This document shows, piece by piece, positions 1 to 5,711 of a stretch of 43,419 nt of DNA. The first letter of the stretch is position 1. Every line of letters starts with the position of its first letter. A program made the position numbers and the translations under genes. The notes under the pieces were generated by a model. That model had not been told where the DNA came from. It saw only the letters and a list, made by a program, of their open reading frames with translations, and ran no database searches. Origin of the DNA: a virus; IMG/VR virus record IMGVR_UViG_3300042923_000202, positions 1 through 43,419 of that record; one strand, given 5' to 3'.

Positions 1-127
1 TTCAGCTCGTCCTTGAAGTCGTCGCGGTCCTGCCGGTAGATGATCAGCTGAGATTCATCCGGGAAGTCTGAGCAGTAGCTCACGAAGTCCACCCAATCGC
101 GCCCGGTGCAGTCCAGATGCCCGACCA
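1..127. repeat. Terminal direct repeat, left copy (circular closure)
   Basis: These 127 bases are identical to the last 127 bases of the window. The repeat lies inside one continuous reading frame (YqaJ nuclease) that is restored when the ends are merged. A length of exactly 127 is a common maximum assembly k-mer, so this is most simply the overlap of a circular contig rather than a biological terminal repeat. The true circle would be 43,292 bp. Confidence 0.95.
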
Positions 128-554
128 GCTGCCAGCGGTATGACGGGTCGAATGAGCCGCGCCGCAACGTGTCGTAGTGCACTGGCGCGATGACGGACTT
201 GATTTCGATTACGCCATTGCTACCCACCAATCCGTCTGGCGAATCGCCATAGTCGCCAAGGTCGAAGAACCCGCCGTTGGTGATGCTGACGAATCGCTCG
301 TCCTCGTACAGCATTCGTGCAACCGGCTCTTGCTCATGGCCACGCTCTGTCTCGGCGTTCTTGAAACCGTACTCAGCCTTGCGCCCAGTGATGCGCTCCA
401 GTGCGATCTGCAGGGCGTAGCGCTTGGCTGGGTCGCCAAAGCTTTTACCCTCGTTCGCCATGAAGCACGCGAAGTTTGAAGCTGTAGCTTTGCCGGTTCG
501 CAGTGCTTGCCAAGCCTCGGTGTTTTGCTCAACGTCATGCCACTGCCGAGTCAT
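1..554 (-). CDS. YqaJ-family exonuclease (lambda Exo-like), N-terminal 184 codons
   Basis: Phage 5'-3' dsDNA exonuclease of the YqaJ/lambda Exo family (PD-(D/E)XK fold), which makes single-stranded tails for annealing recombination. The frame starts at the ATG at 554; joined across the circle to 43211 it gives a 211-aa protein, a normal length. Visible motifs are an N-terminal W-x2-R-x-G-x2-T-A-S block (about 15-25), the G-x3-E-x3-AR-x2-Y block (72-83), SPDGL with the catalytic Asp (107), E-I-K (117-119) and W-Q-L-x-G-H-L-D (141-148), all typical of YqaJ. The start overlaps the upstream gene by 20 bp, and the stop overlaps the next gene by 4 bp (ATGA). It is split in this window only because the circle was cut inside it. 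Confidence 0.93.
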   Translation of the reverse strand, partial: MTRQWHDVEQNTEAWQALRTGKATASNFACFMANEGKSFGDPAKRYALQIALERITGRKAEYGFKNAETERGHEQEPVARMLYEDERFVSITNGGFFDLGDYGDSPDGLVGSNGVIEIKSVIAPVHYDTLRRGSFDPSYRWQLVGHLDCTGRDWVDFVSYCSDFPDESQLIIYRQDRDDFKDEL

Positions 555-1056
555 TGGCGCACTCCTGAATCAGTTGTTGCTGGTGTTCGTCGCTGATGGA
601 TACGCGGGACAGAACGGCGTCGAGGTTGCCGTCTCGCCGGTACGCGGACTTGGCGTTGTTCCAAGCCTTCTGATTGTCCGGCGTCAGGTACGCAACGACA
701 GCTGCCTTTGGACTGATGCGCAGGCCTTCCATCACCTCGCGACCGAACTTCACATTCGAGTCCACGTAGACAGTGATGCGCACACCTTGCCAGTCCTCGA
801 TGAACGGCGAGCCCGTCAGCGCCTTGAGCGTCTTGCTGTTGGTGACGTTCAGGATCATCGGCTTGAGCTTTTCACCTGGGCGAATCTCGCGCTCGACGAA
901 GTAGGCCGTGTTGAACAGGTCCTTGGTCTTCTTGGTGCGATCCTGTTCCAGCTTCACATGCGAGATAGTGAAGGTCATGTGGCCGACAATATCGGCGCTG
1001 CTCAAGTAGGGGCTGTTGAACGCCTTCTTGAAGTGGGTTTTGGATTCGCTGGTCAT
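535..1056 (-). CDS. Conserved phage protein, candidate ssDNA-binding partner of YqaJ
   Basis: A 173-aa soluble protein directly upstream of, and overlapping, the exonuclease gene. I do not assign it to a named Pfam family. It has alternating beta-strand-like stretches (MTFTISHVKLE; VRITVYVDSNV) and a conserved-looking core KPMILNVTNSKTLKAL. Similar proteins are familiar beside phage recombination nucleases. A lambda-Exo-like nuclease normally pairs with an annealing or ssDNA-binding protein, and no RecT, Erf or Red-beta is recognisable in the window, so this is the best positional candidate. That role is inference. Start ATG at 1056; its 5' end overlaps the preceding gene (1053) by 4 bp. Confidence 0.75.
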   Translation of the reverse strand: MTSESKTHFKKAFNSPYLSSADIVGHMTFTISHVKLEQDRTKKTKDLFNTAYFVEREIRPGEKLKPMILNVTNSKTLKALTGSPFIEDWQGVRITVYVDSNVKFGREVMEGLRISPKAAVVAYLTPDNQKAWNNAKSAYRRDGNLDAVLSRVSISDEHQQQLIQECANDSAVA

Positions 1057-1388
1057 GACTGGCCTCCAGCCTTGGCAATGACTTCCCGTGCCCGCTGTGC
1101 GTTTCTCTTGGCTACTTCCATAGATCGCCAGAAGTTCTCAGGCCGCTTGTCGTAGCAATAAGCCATTGTGTTCACGTCGCACTCAAGGGCGAGCAGTGCT
1201 TCCAGCAGCTCGGGGGCCGCCGCAATCAGGCTTGCATCCGCCTTGGCTGCCTCGGCTTGATCCGGCTCGTTGATGCTATGGGCGACCATTGCGGTCATCA
1301 GACCGCGTTCGGTGCCCACCGTGTGGCAGCCATTTGGGCCGGGCGTGCCAATGCGCCAAGGCCCAGGCGTATGCTTTTGTTCAGACAT
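1053..1388 (-). CDS. Small conserved phage protein (HTPGPW / LIAAAPELLEAL type)
   Basis: A 111-aa protein of a type very common in early regions of proteobacterial phages. It has the N-terminal HTPGPW motif and the central D-A-x-LIAAAPELLEAL helix, followed by a basic C-terminal helix. The function of the family is unknown. I chose the ATG at 1388 because GGGAG lies 6 bases upstream; an in-frame upstream start would add six residues without a better ribosome site. It overlaps the downstream gene by 4 bp, so it is part of the leftward operon. Confidence 0.8.
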   Translation of the reverse strand: MSEQKHTPGPWRIGTPGPNGCHTVGTERGLMTAMVAHSINEPDQAEAAKADASLIAAAPELLEALLALECDVNTMAYCYDKRPENFWRSMEVAKRNAQRAREVIAKAGGQS

Positions 1389-1441
1389 GAATGTCTCCCG
1401 CGCCATGCCGTTGCCGGGGCGCTGCGAAAGAAAGGGAAGGG

Positions 1442-1555
1442 TTACTGAGTGATGTGCCCGGCCAGTGCGCCCAGCATCATCAGAAAGGTTGCAACGGATA
1501 TTGCGATGGCTGAGCCGCGCAACATGTAGACGCGCTTGGCGCGCTGGTAGCTCAT
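1442..1555 (-). CDS. Small single-span membrane protein
   Basis: A 37-aa frame: a basic N-terminus (SYQRAKRVYMLRG) followed by one hydrophobic helix (about residues 14-33, AIAISVATFLMMLGALAG). The basic N-terminus predicts N-in, C-out topology. It overlaps the stop of the upstream gene by 4 bp, the pattern used throughout this operon, which supports it as a real gene. Function unknown; small phage membrane proteins of this kind are often exclusion or host-modification factors, but nothing here decides that. Confidence 0.6.
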   Translation of the reverse strand: MSYQRAKRVYMLRGSAIAISVATFLMMLGALAGHITQ

Positions 1556-1719
1556 GACCGCGACACCGGCCGGCGTTTCAGCCAGTCAGCCTTGATCGGG
1601 TAGGGCAGGTCAGCAACACGCATGCCGACCGGGTAAGTGATGGTCCCGCGAACCTGGGCGCGCGCTTTGGCGTCGTCCAGCTGCTCATCAATCAGGGATT
1701 TGACGATCGGGCTTGTCAT
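1552..1719 (-). CDS. Small hypothetical phage protein
   Basis: A 55-aa frame lying exactly between two neighbours with 4-bp ATGA overlaps at both ends (1716-1719 and 1552-1555). It is basic (ends LKRRPVSRS), with an acidic helix near residues 9-21 (IDEQLDDAKARAQ). No family recognised. The precise packing between translated neighbours is the main evidence that it is real. Confidence 0.6.
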   Translation of the reverse strand: MTSPIVKSLIDEQLDDAKARAQVRGTITYPVGMRVADLPYPIKADWLKRRPVSRS

Positions 1720-2264
1720 GGCTGCACCTGCTTGCGGTAGCCCGCCTCAGCCAGGGCGTGCATCACATCACATTCGCGACGATTAATATTTGATATTCCA
1801 ATCGCTGCGGAAAGGTCGTCGACCATGCCCTTGTAAGCTGCATCCCGTTCCTCCGCCTCAATCTGCTCGGCTGTGCGGATGGGACGAAAGCATTCAGCTA
1901 TCGCTTGATCTGCCTGAGGGGCAAATGAAGTGCTCATAAAGACTGCCACTGGAACCTGCAAGCCTTCAGACCAGTGAGCGACAATTTTTACCTTCTGCCA
2001 TTCAGCTTCGGGAGTAGCCGGGAAACGGCAGAACGCGCATATAGTCCCAACAGGCGGCAGTCCTTCGCCATTCCAAGGAACTGGTCGCGCGATTAGCCTT
2101 GGCATGGTCGAAAGGTCGTCCGGGTATTGCCAGCCTTTATCGATCCAGCATCGCTCGCGCTTATTCCAGCATTGGGCAATTCCTCCCAATTGACGAAGGT
2201 GATTCTGGTCAACGGGGTCAAAGTGAGTGGCGCCCTCCGGCGCCTTGCTCCAATCGATGTTCAT
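1716..2264 (-). CDS. Conserved phage hypothetical protein (WSKAPEGATHF type)
   Basis: A 182-aa protein starting MNIDWSKAPEGATHFDP, a motif seen in many small phage proteins of unknown function. The N-terminal half has several Trp and Cys residues (QCWNKRERCW, CAFCRF); C80-x2-C83 could bind metal but a full zinc site is not evident. The C-terminal half is helical and acidic. Its start overlaps the upstream gene (2261-2264) and its stop overlaps the next start, so it is translated within the leftward operon. Confidence 0.75.
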   Translation of the reverse strand: MNIDWSKAPEGATHFDPVDQNHLRQLGGIAQCWNKRERCWIDKGWQYPDDLSTMPRLIARPVPWNGEGLPPVGTICAFCRFPATPEAEWQKVKIVAHWSEGLQVPVAVFMSTSFAPQADQAIAECFRPIRTAEQIEAEERDAAYKGMVDDLSAAIGISNINRRECDVMHALAEAGYRKQVQP

Positions 2265-2473
2265 GTCGCTGCCCTCAACTGTTCAACACGATTGCCGACC
2301 TTCGTCTCCAGCGCCTGCTTGAGGTGCTGGACTTGCTCGAAGGTGAGCTGATCCAGAAAGAACGCCATTTCGATCATCCTGGTTACGAAGGATTGATCAG
2401 GACTCGGCGTGGGAGACTTGGCGATGCGCGCAATCTCCAGATTGATGTATGCGTGTGCAGGCTGGACGCTCAT
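2261..2473 (-). CDS. Small hypothetical phage protein
   Basis: A 70-aa, mostly helical protein. An N-terminal segment (AYINLEIARIAKS) precedes a Pro-rich linker and a C-terminal helix pair (FFLDQLTFEQVQHLKQALE). It overlaps both neighbours by 4 bp. No family recognised; probably a small regulatory or host-takeover protein by position only. Confidence 0.65.
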   Translation of the reverse strand: MSVQPAHAYINLEIARIAKSPTPSPDQSFVTRMIEMAFFLDQLTFEQVQHLKQALETKVGNRVEQLRAAT

Positions 2474-2883
2474 AGCTCCGAGTCCTCTGCCTGCGCAATG
2501 AGCCCGTCGCGGGCCAGCGGCTTGAGCAGGGCGACCGCGATCTGGCGCAGCGCCTCGTCTGGATTGGGACTGTTCAGGGCCTCACCGGCTGCGCTGGAGG
2601 CGTCGGACGACGCTTTACGGCGTGCCGAAAGGATCAACCGACCAATCACCGAATTGCTCATGACCAAGCCGGACAGCTGCTCAAACACGAACTCGTCGAC
2701 CGCAACAGCGAACTGCTCCTGAGTCACGCCCTGCACCGCATGCAACCGGCGTTTGAAGCTGACGTCGCCACCGAGCATCAGCTGCTCAGCTGCGTTCTCG
2801 ATCCACTGCTGTTCCGCCGCGTCGCACAGGTCAACCGGGAGGCGGTTGTCATACTCAAATTGCGCTTTCGTAAGTGCGTTCAT
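2470..2883 (-). CDS. Hypothetical phage protein, helical
   Basis: A 137-aa protein. The frame extends further upstream, but the ATG at 2883 has a strong GGAGG 5 bases ahead and the upstream residues look non-coding, so the shorter start is used. The sequence is helical and acidic (EQFAVAVDEFVFEQL; SFKRRLHAVQGV). No family recognised. Just upstream on the same strand is a 211-base gap holding a long imperfect hairpin (2906-2981), so its leader may be structured. Confidence 0.7.
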   Translation of the reverse strand: MNALTKAQFEYDNRLPVDLCDAAEQQWIENAAEQLMLGGDVSFKRRLHAVQGVTQEQFAVAVDEFVFEQLSGLVMSNSVIGRLILSARRKASSDASSAAGEALNSPNPDEALRQIAVALLKPLARDGLIAQAEDSEL

Positions 2884-2905
2884 GGTCGCCTCCAGGGCGT
2901 GATCA

Positions 2906-2981
2906 ACCGCATTGGCAGATGCCAGGCACCGGTGACCAAACCCAGCGTGAATAGCGCTGGCCTGGCACCTGCCGATGCGGT
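2906..2981 (-). other. Long imperfect hairpin in untranslated gap
   Basis: Two 22-base arms (2906-2927 and 2960-2981) are inverted repeats with only two mismatches, one of which is a G-U pair in RNA. The 32-base loop contains a second, smaller inverted repeat (cagcg/cgctg, 2943-2947 and 2955-2959). It lies in the gap between the genes at 3095 and 2883 and would sit about 20 bases upstream of the 2883 start. No T-run follows it on the minus strand, so it is not a standard intrinsic terminator. It could be an mRNA processing or stability element or a small structured RNA. Confidence 0.6.
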
Positions 2982-3094
2982 CGTGATGTTTGGGGGAGAG
3001 ATTCCGTGCTGGAACCGATGCAGGGGGCCGCATTGCGCGGTGCAGAAGTCTTCCGCATCCCGCTGCGCACTCGGTGAATGCGCAGGAGGATGGT

Positions 3095-3280
3095 TCAGGC
3101 TGCAAACAGCTCTCGCTGCCCAGGGGCCGGCATCAGGAACGCCAGCAGCTTCTCGCTGGGCCATTCCGTGACGTCCGTCCAGTCGGCATGAAACTGCTTG
3201 AACTCGGCCGGGTGGAGCCACCTTCCGCGCTGCTTGTCCGGGCTGATGCAGAACTTGAAGCCCTGGTCGCGCAGGTTCAT
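3095..3280 (-). CDS. Small hypothetical phage protein
   Basis: A 61-aa protein starting MNLRDQGFKFCISPDKQRGRW. The ATG at 3280 has AAGGAA 7 bases upstream and overlaps the preceding stop (3277). The pattern F-K-F-x-I-S-P-x3-R-x2-W-L-H-P-A and a Trp-rich middle suggest a compact beta-rich domain. No named family recognised. Confidence 0.65.
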   Translation of the reverse strand: MNLRDQGFKFCISPDKQRGRWLHPAEFKQFHADWTDVTEWPSEKLLAFLMPAPGQRELFAA

Positions 3281-3462
3281 ACCGATTCCTTGCAGTCGGC
3301 TGCTGTCATCCGCTGGCCGTCTTCCAGCTCGACTACGCACACGCCGTTGCTGTAACCGCGTTCCGTGTTGAGCCTGTTCGCTTCGCGGATGCAGGCAGCT
3401 ACCTCAGCATCAATGAAAACCTGCAGCTCGCCGCGCAGAGTGATGCGAATGACCTTGTTCAT
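3277..3462 (-). CDS. Small hypothetical phage protein
   Basis: A 61-aa protein, MNKVIRITLRGELQVFID..., with GGAGG 5-6 bases before the ATG at 3462. Predicted beta-alpha-beta: a strand (VIRITLRGELQVF), a helix (EVAACIREANRLNTERG), then a strand (VCVVELEDGQRM). Short basic-acidic proteins like this are common near PL in phages. Function unknown. Confidence 0.65.
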   Translation of the reverse strand: MNKVIRITLRGELQVFIDAEVAACIREANRLNTERGYSNGVCVVELEDGQRMTAADCKESV

Positions 3463-3680
3463 ACTGCCTCCAGAGCCTGCTGAGCCAGCATCTCGGTTAC
3501 AGCTTCTTGCGGGGTGCAGCCATCGAGGTAGAGGTCGCTCAGCCATTCTTCCGCCTCTGGCGAGCCGTCGCCAACGTAGCGGCCGAGGATTTTGCCGACC
3601 TGTTCCGTCCAGCGGCGCCAAGCGCGGTCTTCTGCGTCTTCGCGGCATTCGTCAGCCGCCATGGTTGCCATGTTGAACAT
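3459..3680 (-). CDS. Small acidic phage protein, first gene of the leftward operon
   Basis: A 73-aa protein rich in Asp, Glu and Trp (ECREDAEDRAWRRWTEQVGKIL; SPEAEEWLSDLYLDG). I use the ATG at 3680 because GGAGGG lies 8 bases upstream; a GTG start at 3758 would add 26 residues and lacks a good ribosome site. This is the first gene after the roughly 360-base PL leader. No family assigned. Confidence 0.65.
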   Translation of the reverse strand: MFNMATMAADECREDAEDRAWRRWTEQVGKILGRYVGDGSPEAEEWLSDLYLDGCTPQEAVTEMLAQQALEAV

Positions 3681-4045
3681 TGCGATGCCCTCCGGGCGGT
3701 TGGTTTTCCGGATGCCCCTCACAGGAAGGGCACCGAGAAAATCTTGTGTTTTGTTCACTCCAAGCGCCTATAGATGCCCTTTTAGCTGGGCCTTTCAGGG
3801 AGGCGGTTTGGAGCGCAACCCTAAGTCCGTCTTGCGCGGCCAACCCTGTGTTCCTGGCTGACTGGCGCTCGTCATGACGTTGAGCAGGCGAAGGTTCACT
3901 TCGCGATATCCAGTTCCAGAGCTGGCATGGGGATCGAACTTATTGCTCGCGCTGTGCCGTTGCCGGGATCGATCCGCGAGGTTCCCATCGATGTGAAAGA
4001 GCGGCGGGGCTTTTCAGTCCCCAATTCTGCGTGTTGCGCAGAACA
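3681..4045 (-). promoter_or_regulatory. Untranslated leader of the leftward (PL) transcript
   Basis: About 360 bases between the PL start and the first well-supported leftward gene. It carries three copies of GATGCCC on the plus strand (3684-3690, 3711-3717, 3773-3779), two with their neighbouring bases also similar. The middle copy forms one arm of a 9-bp hairpin (3711-3719 with 3726-3734, loop cacagg). Only short frames without ribosome sites occur, for example 26-30 codons near 3870-3990. The position matches the lambda N-leader, so attenuation, antitermination or translational control is plausible, but no nut-like boxes are clear. Confidence 0.5.
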
Positions 4046-4088
4046 TGGGGTGTATTATGCGCAGATTAAAATCTGCGTCAAGCGCAAA
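4026..4088 (-). promoter_or_regulatory. PL promoter with three-operator array (OL)
   Basis: A sigma70-type promoter reads leftward: -35 TTGACG (4081-4076), 16-base spacer, -10 CATAAT (4059-4054). Three 17-bp operator-like sites start at 4026, 4049 and 4072, exactly 23 bp apart: 4026-4042 is nearly symmetric (TCTGCG...CGCAGA), while 4049-4065 and 4072-4088 each have one strong half-site (TGCGCAGA and TCTGCGTC). The same half-site occurs at the rightward operator, so both are likely CI/Cro targets. Sites two and three overlap the -10 and -35. Confidence 0.75.
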
Positions 4089-4107
4089 TTTGTATTTTCT
4101 TTAGGCG

Positions 4108-4133
4108 CAAAAAAACCCGCACGATGGCGGGTT
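4108..4133 (-). terminator. Intrinsic terminator after cI
   Basis: On the minus strand a 7-bp GC-rich stem (plus-strand aacccgc 4114-4120 and gcgggtt 4127-4133) with a 6-base loop is followed by a run of seven T. It lies 22 bases after the repressor stop and ahead of PL, insulating the leftward operon from cI transcription. Confidence 0.85.
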
Positions 4134-4155
4134 CTGGTGAAGGTTCTGCGTAGGG

Positions 4156-4833
4156 CTACATGTATTCGCCCTTGAAGATCACGACGCCGCAGATCTGGCA
4201 GTCAGAATTCAGGGGTATGAACTGCTCAGGCCATGACGGGTTTATGGCTTTCAAATATTGGTCGGGGCCCTCGATTATCAACTGCTTGAATGTAGCTTCC
4301 GGGCTGTCAGACAGCTGAGCAACCACCAGCGAGCCGTTTTCCGCCTGGCGATCGGGATCAACGTAGATCAGGTCACCCTCTCTAAAGGATCGGCGGGCGT
4401 GCGGGTTGAACATGGATTCACCTCGAACCCTCAAAACAAATGTGCGCGGACCGTGAGGCACTGGGCACGCAACCCAGTCCACAGCGTCAGCGGCGGTAAA
4501 CGATGACATAACTTCCGTCCATTGGCCTGCCTGCACCCATGATATTACCGGTACAGCGCTCGGCTGGACATGCGCTTGTTCGATATTCGAGCGCATTGAC
4601 CCTGCCGCCAGTGCCGAGCTCAGAGGCAAGCCCAGTGCGTCGAGGATCTTGATTAGCAGTTCCTGACTTGCTCCTTGCTTGCCGCGCTCCAGCCTGGAGA
4701 GGTTACCGCTATCGGTTCCCACGAGGTCCGCGAGTTCCTCAAGCGTCAGCTTCTTCGCTTTTCTCGCGTCCCTTATAGCCTGTCCGATTTCCATTTTTAC
4801 CAGCCCTTTTAGTAGGGCGCTAATCCTCGCCAT
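4156..4833 (-). CDS. CI-type repressor: XRE HTH plus S24 self-cleaving domain
   Basis: A 225-aa lysogeny repressor. Residues about 15-75 are an XRE helix-turn-helix (IGQAIRDARKAKKLTLEELA...SGNLSRLERGKQ). The C-terminal half is the LexA/CI S24 peptidase fold: cleavage site Ala102-Gly103 (WVQAGQW), nucleophile Ser140 (RGESM) and general base Lys183 (TFKQL). All three are present, so RecA-stimulated autocleavage should work. The ATG at 4833 has AGGAGG 7 bases upstream and is preferred over the ATG at 4794. The ribosome site touches an operator half-site (4843-4850), which suggests autoregulation. Divergent from the Cro-like gene. Confidence 0.95.
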   Translation of the reverse strand: MARISALLKGLVKMEIGQAIRDARKAKKLTLEELADLVGTDSGNLSRLERGKQGASQELLIKILDALGLPLSSALAAGSMRSNIEQAHVQPSAVPVISWVQAGQWTEVMSSFTAADAVDWVACPVPHGPRTFVLRVRGESMFNPHARRSFREGDLIYVDPDRQAENGSLVVAQLSDSPEATFKQLIIEGPDQYLKAINPSWPEQFIPLNSDCQICGVVIFKGEYM

Positions 4834-4842
4834 GACGCGCCT

Positions 4843-4909
4843 CCTGCGCAAAGCGTATTGCGCAGATTACGGCTTGCTTTTTATCTGCGCACTGCGCAGA
4901 ATTGCAGCC
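4843..4909 (+). promoter_or_regulatory. PR promoter and right operators (OR)
   Basis: A perfect 17-bp palindromic operator, TCTGCGCACTGCGCAGA (8-bp arms, central C), lies at 4884-4900. It sits between a weak -35 (TTGCTT, 4874-4879) and -10 (CAGAAT, 4897-4902) with a 17-base spacer reading toward cro, as lambda OR1 covers PR. Additional half-sites occur at 4843-4850 (cctgcgca) and 4859-4866 (tgcgcaga), next to the cI ribosome site. The half-site matches that of OL. The cI promoter must also lie here, but I cannot place it with confidence. Confidence 0.7.
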
Positions 4910-4939
4910 ACATCATTTGAATTTATGAGGTCGGAAACG

Positions 4940-5176
4940 ATGACCCCGCTTAGAAAGGCCAGGAAAGAGAAAGGTTGGCGACTAGCCGATCTGGTTGAGC
5001 GCCTTCGTTCTGTCGGCGAAGAAACCGATACCGGCAACCTTTCCCGGATCGAGCGAGGCATTCAGCAGCCATCGCCAAAGATGGCAGAGAGCATCTGCAA
5101 GGTCTTTGGTCGTCGCTCACTGACCGAAATCCACGTTCTGTACCCGAACCGATTTTTAGAAAAAACCGCTGCTTAA
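4940..5176 (+). CDS. Cro-like XRE helix-turn-helix regulator
   Basis: A 78-aa protein that is almost entirely an XRE HTH domain (TPLRKARKEKGWRLADLVERL...TGNLSRIERGIQQPSPKMAE). It is divergent from cI across the operator region, the classical place of Cro. The ATG at 4940 has GAGG 9 bases upstream; the ATG at 4925 has no ribosome site. Its recognition region (DTGNLSRIERG) closely resembles that of the repressor (DSGNLSRLERG), consistent with binding the same operators. Confidence 0.88.
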   Translation: MTPLRKARKEKGWRLADLVERLRSVGEETDTGNLSRIERGIQQPSPKMAESICKVFGRRSLTEIHVLYPNRFLEKTAA

Positions 5177-5204
5177 CCCATCAACCCACAGGAGCAACGC
5201 CGCT

Positions 5205-5399
5205 ATGCCCGAAGAACCACGCCCAAATGAGAAGCACGTAAATCAGATCAAGGTCCTGCTCGACGACAAGTACGAAGGGCTCTTGGACTACGCCGCGCAG
5301 ATTCACGGCACCAAGAAAGCTGTCCTGGCTCGTGAAGTTCTGAAGTCTTGGCTGCTTGATCTTGTTGGTAATTCTATCCGCGACGACCGCGCTGCCTAA
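5205..5399 (+). CDS. Small ribbon-helix-helix-like protein
   Basis: A 64-aa protein, AGGAG upstream. The order is a short strand (HVNQIKVLLDD), then two helices (YEGLLDYAAQIHGT; KKAVLAREVLKSWLLDLV), the pattern of Arc/CopG-type ribbon-helix-helix regulators. It follows cro in the PR transcript, where lambda has cII, but there is no sequence resemblance to CII. Tandem 11-bp repeats start 7 bases after its stop and could be its own operator. The fold assignment is from pattern only. Confidence 0.65.
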   Translation: MPEEPRPNEKHVNQIKVLLDDKYEGLLDYAAQIHGTKKAVLAREVLKSWLLDLVGNSIRDDRAA

Positions 5400-5406
5400 A
5401 GCAAAA

Positions 5407-5439
5407 CAGTAGGGACCCAGTAGGGACCCCTCAGGGACT
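5407..5439 (+). repeat. Tandem 11-bp repeats
   Basis: Two perfect tandem copies of CAGTAGGGACC (5407-5417, 5418-5428) are followed by a degenerate third (CCTCAGGGACT, 5429-5439). The period equals one helical turn, so the copies lie on one face of DNA. The array sits between two small DNA-binding-like genes and just ahead of the ribosome site of the second. Confidence 0.8.
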
Positions 5440-5448
5440 GGAGGCTGT

Positions 5449-5640
5449 ATGCCGGAAGAAAAAGGCATGGAGCTTGGCGAACTACTTGATCCGGAAGAGT
5501 TGAAGTTGCTGGAAGCGGAGGCGGCGAAGCGGGGGATGACTCCGGCAGAGCTGGCAAAGCTGGGAATTCAGCAGGAGCTGACCAGACGGACAAGGCCAAG
5601 GGCCATGAGCGGGACGATTCAAGCGTTCCGAAAACGATAA
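5449..5640 (+). CDS. Small helical protein, possibly DNA-binding
   Basis: A 63-aa protein starting MPEE like its upstream neighbour, with GGAGG upstream. It has an acidic N-terminus, two helices (PEELKLLEAEAAKRG; TPAELAKLGIQQELTRR) and a basic tail (RRTRPRAMSGTIQAFRKR). The helix arrangement resembles small RHH-like regulators without a clear leading strand. An intrinsic terminator follows within 25 bases, so it ends the immediate-early rightward transcript unless antitermination occurs. Confidence 0.65.
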   Translation: MPEEKGMELGELLDPEELKLLEAEAAKRGMTPAELAKLGIQQELTRRTRPRAMSGTIQAFRKR

Positions 5641-5662
5641 GCATCGAATTCCAGACACAAAA

Positions 5663-5686
5663 AAGCCACCTGGCGGGGTGGCTTCT
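5663..5686 (+). terminator. Intrinsic terminator before the replication genes
   Basis: An 8-bp stem (aagccacc 5663-5670 with ggtggctt 5677-5684), 6-base loop, A-rich before and T-rich (ttctt) after. It can act in both directions. It resembles lambda tR1 in position between the cro/regulatory genes and O. Confidence 0.75.
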
Positions 5687-5711
5687 TAAACAACATTCAA
5701 CGAGTGAGATC

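Noticed and set aside
1-127. True terminal redundancy (direct terminal repeats) of a linear phage genome
   Set aside because: Exactly 127 bases, located inside a gene and with an in-frame join, is better explained by assembler overlap.
424-1155. Long plus-strand frame (243 codons) opposite the leftward recombination genes
   Set aside because: Mirror of overlapping minus-strand genes with strong ribosome sites and recognised motifs; its own product has no domain and no ribosome site.
3927-4175. Plus-strand frame of 82 codons over PL and the cI terminator
   Set aside because: It runs through the operators and terminator hairpin and has no ribosome site; regulatory DNA explains the sequence.
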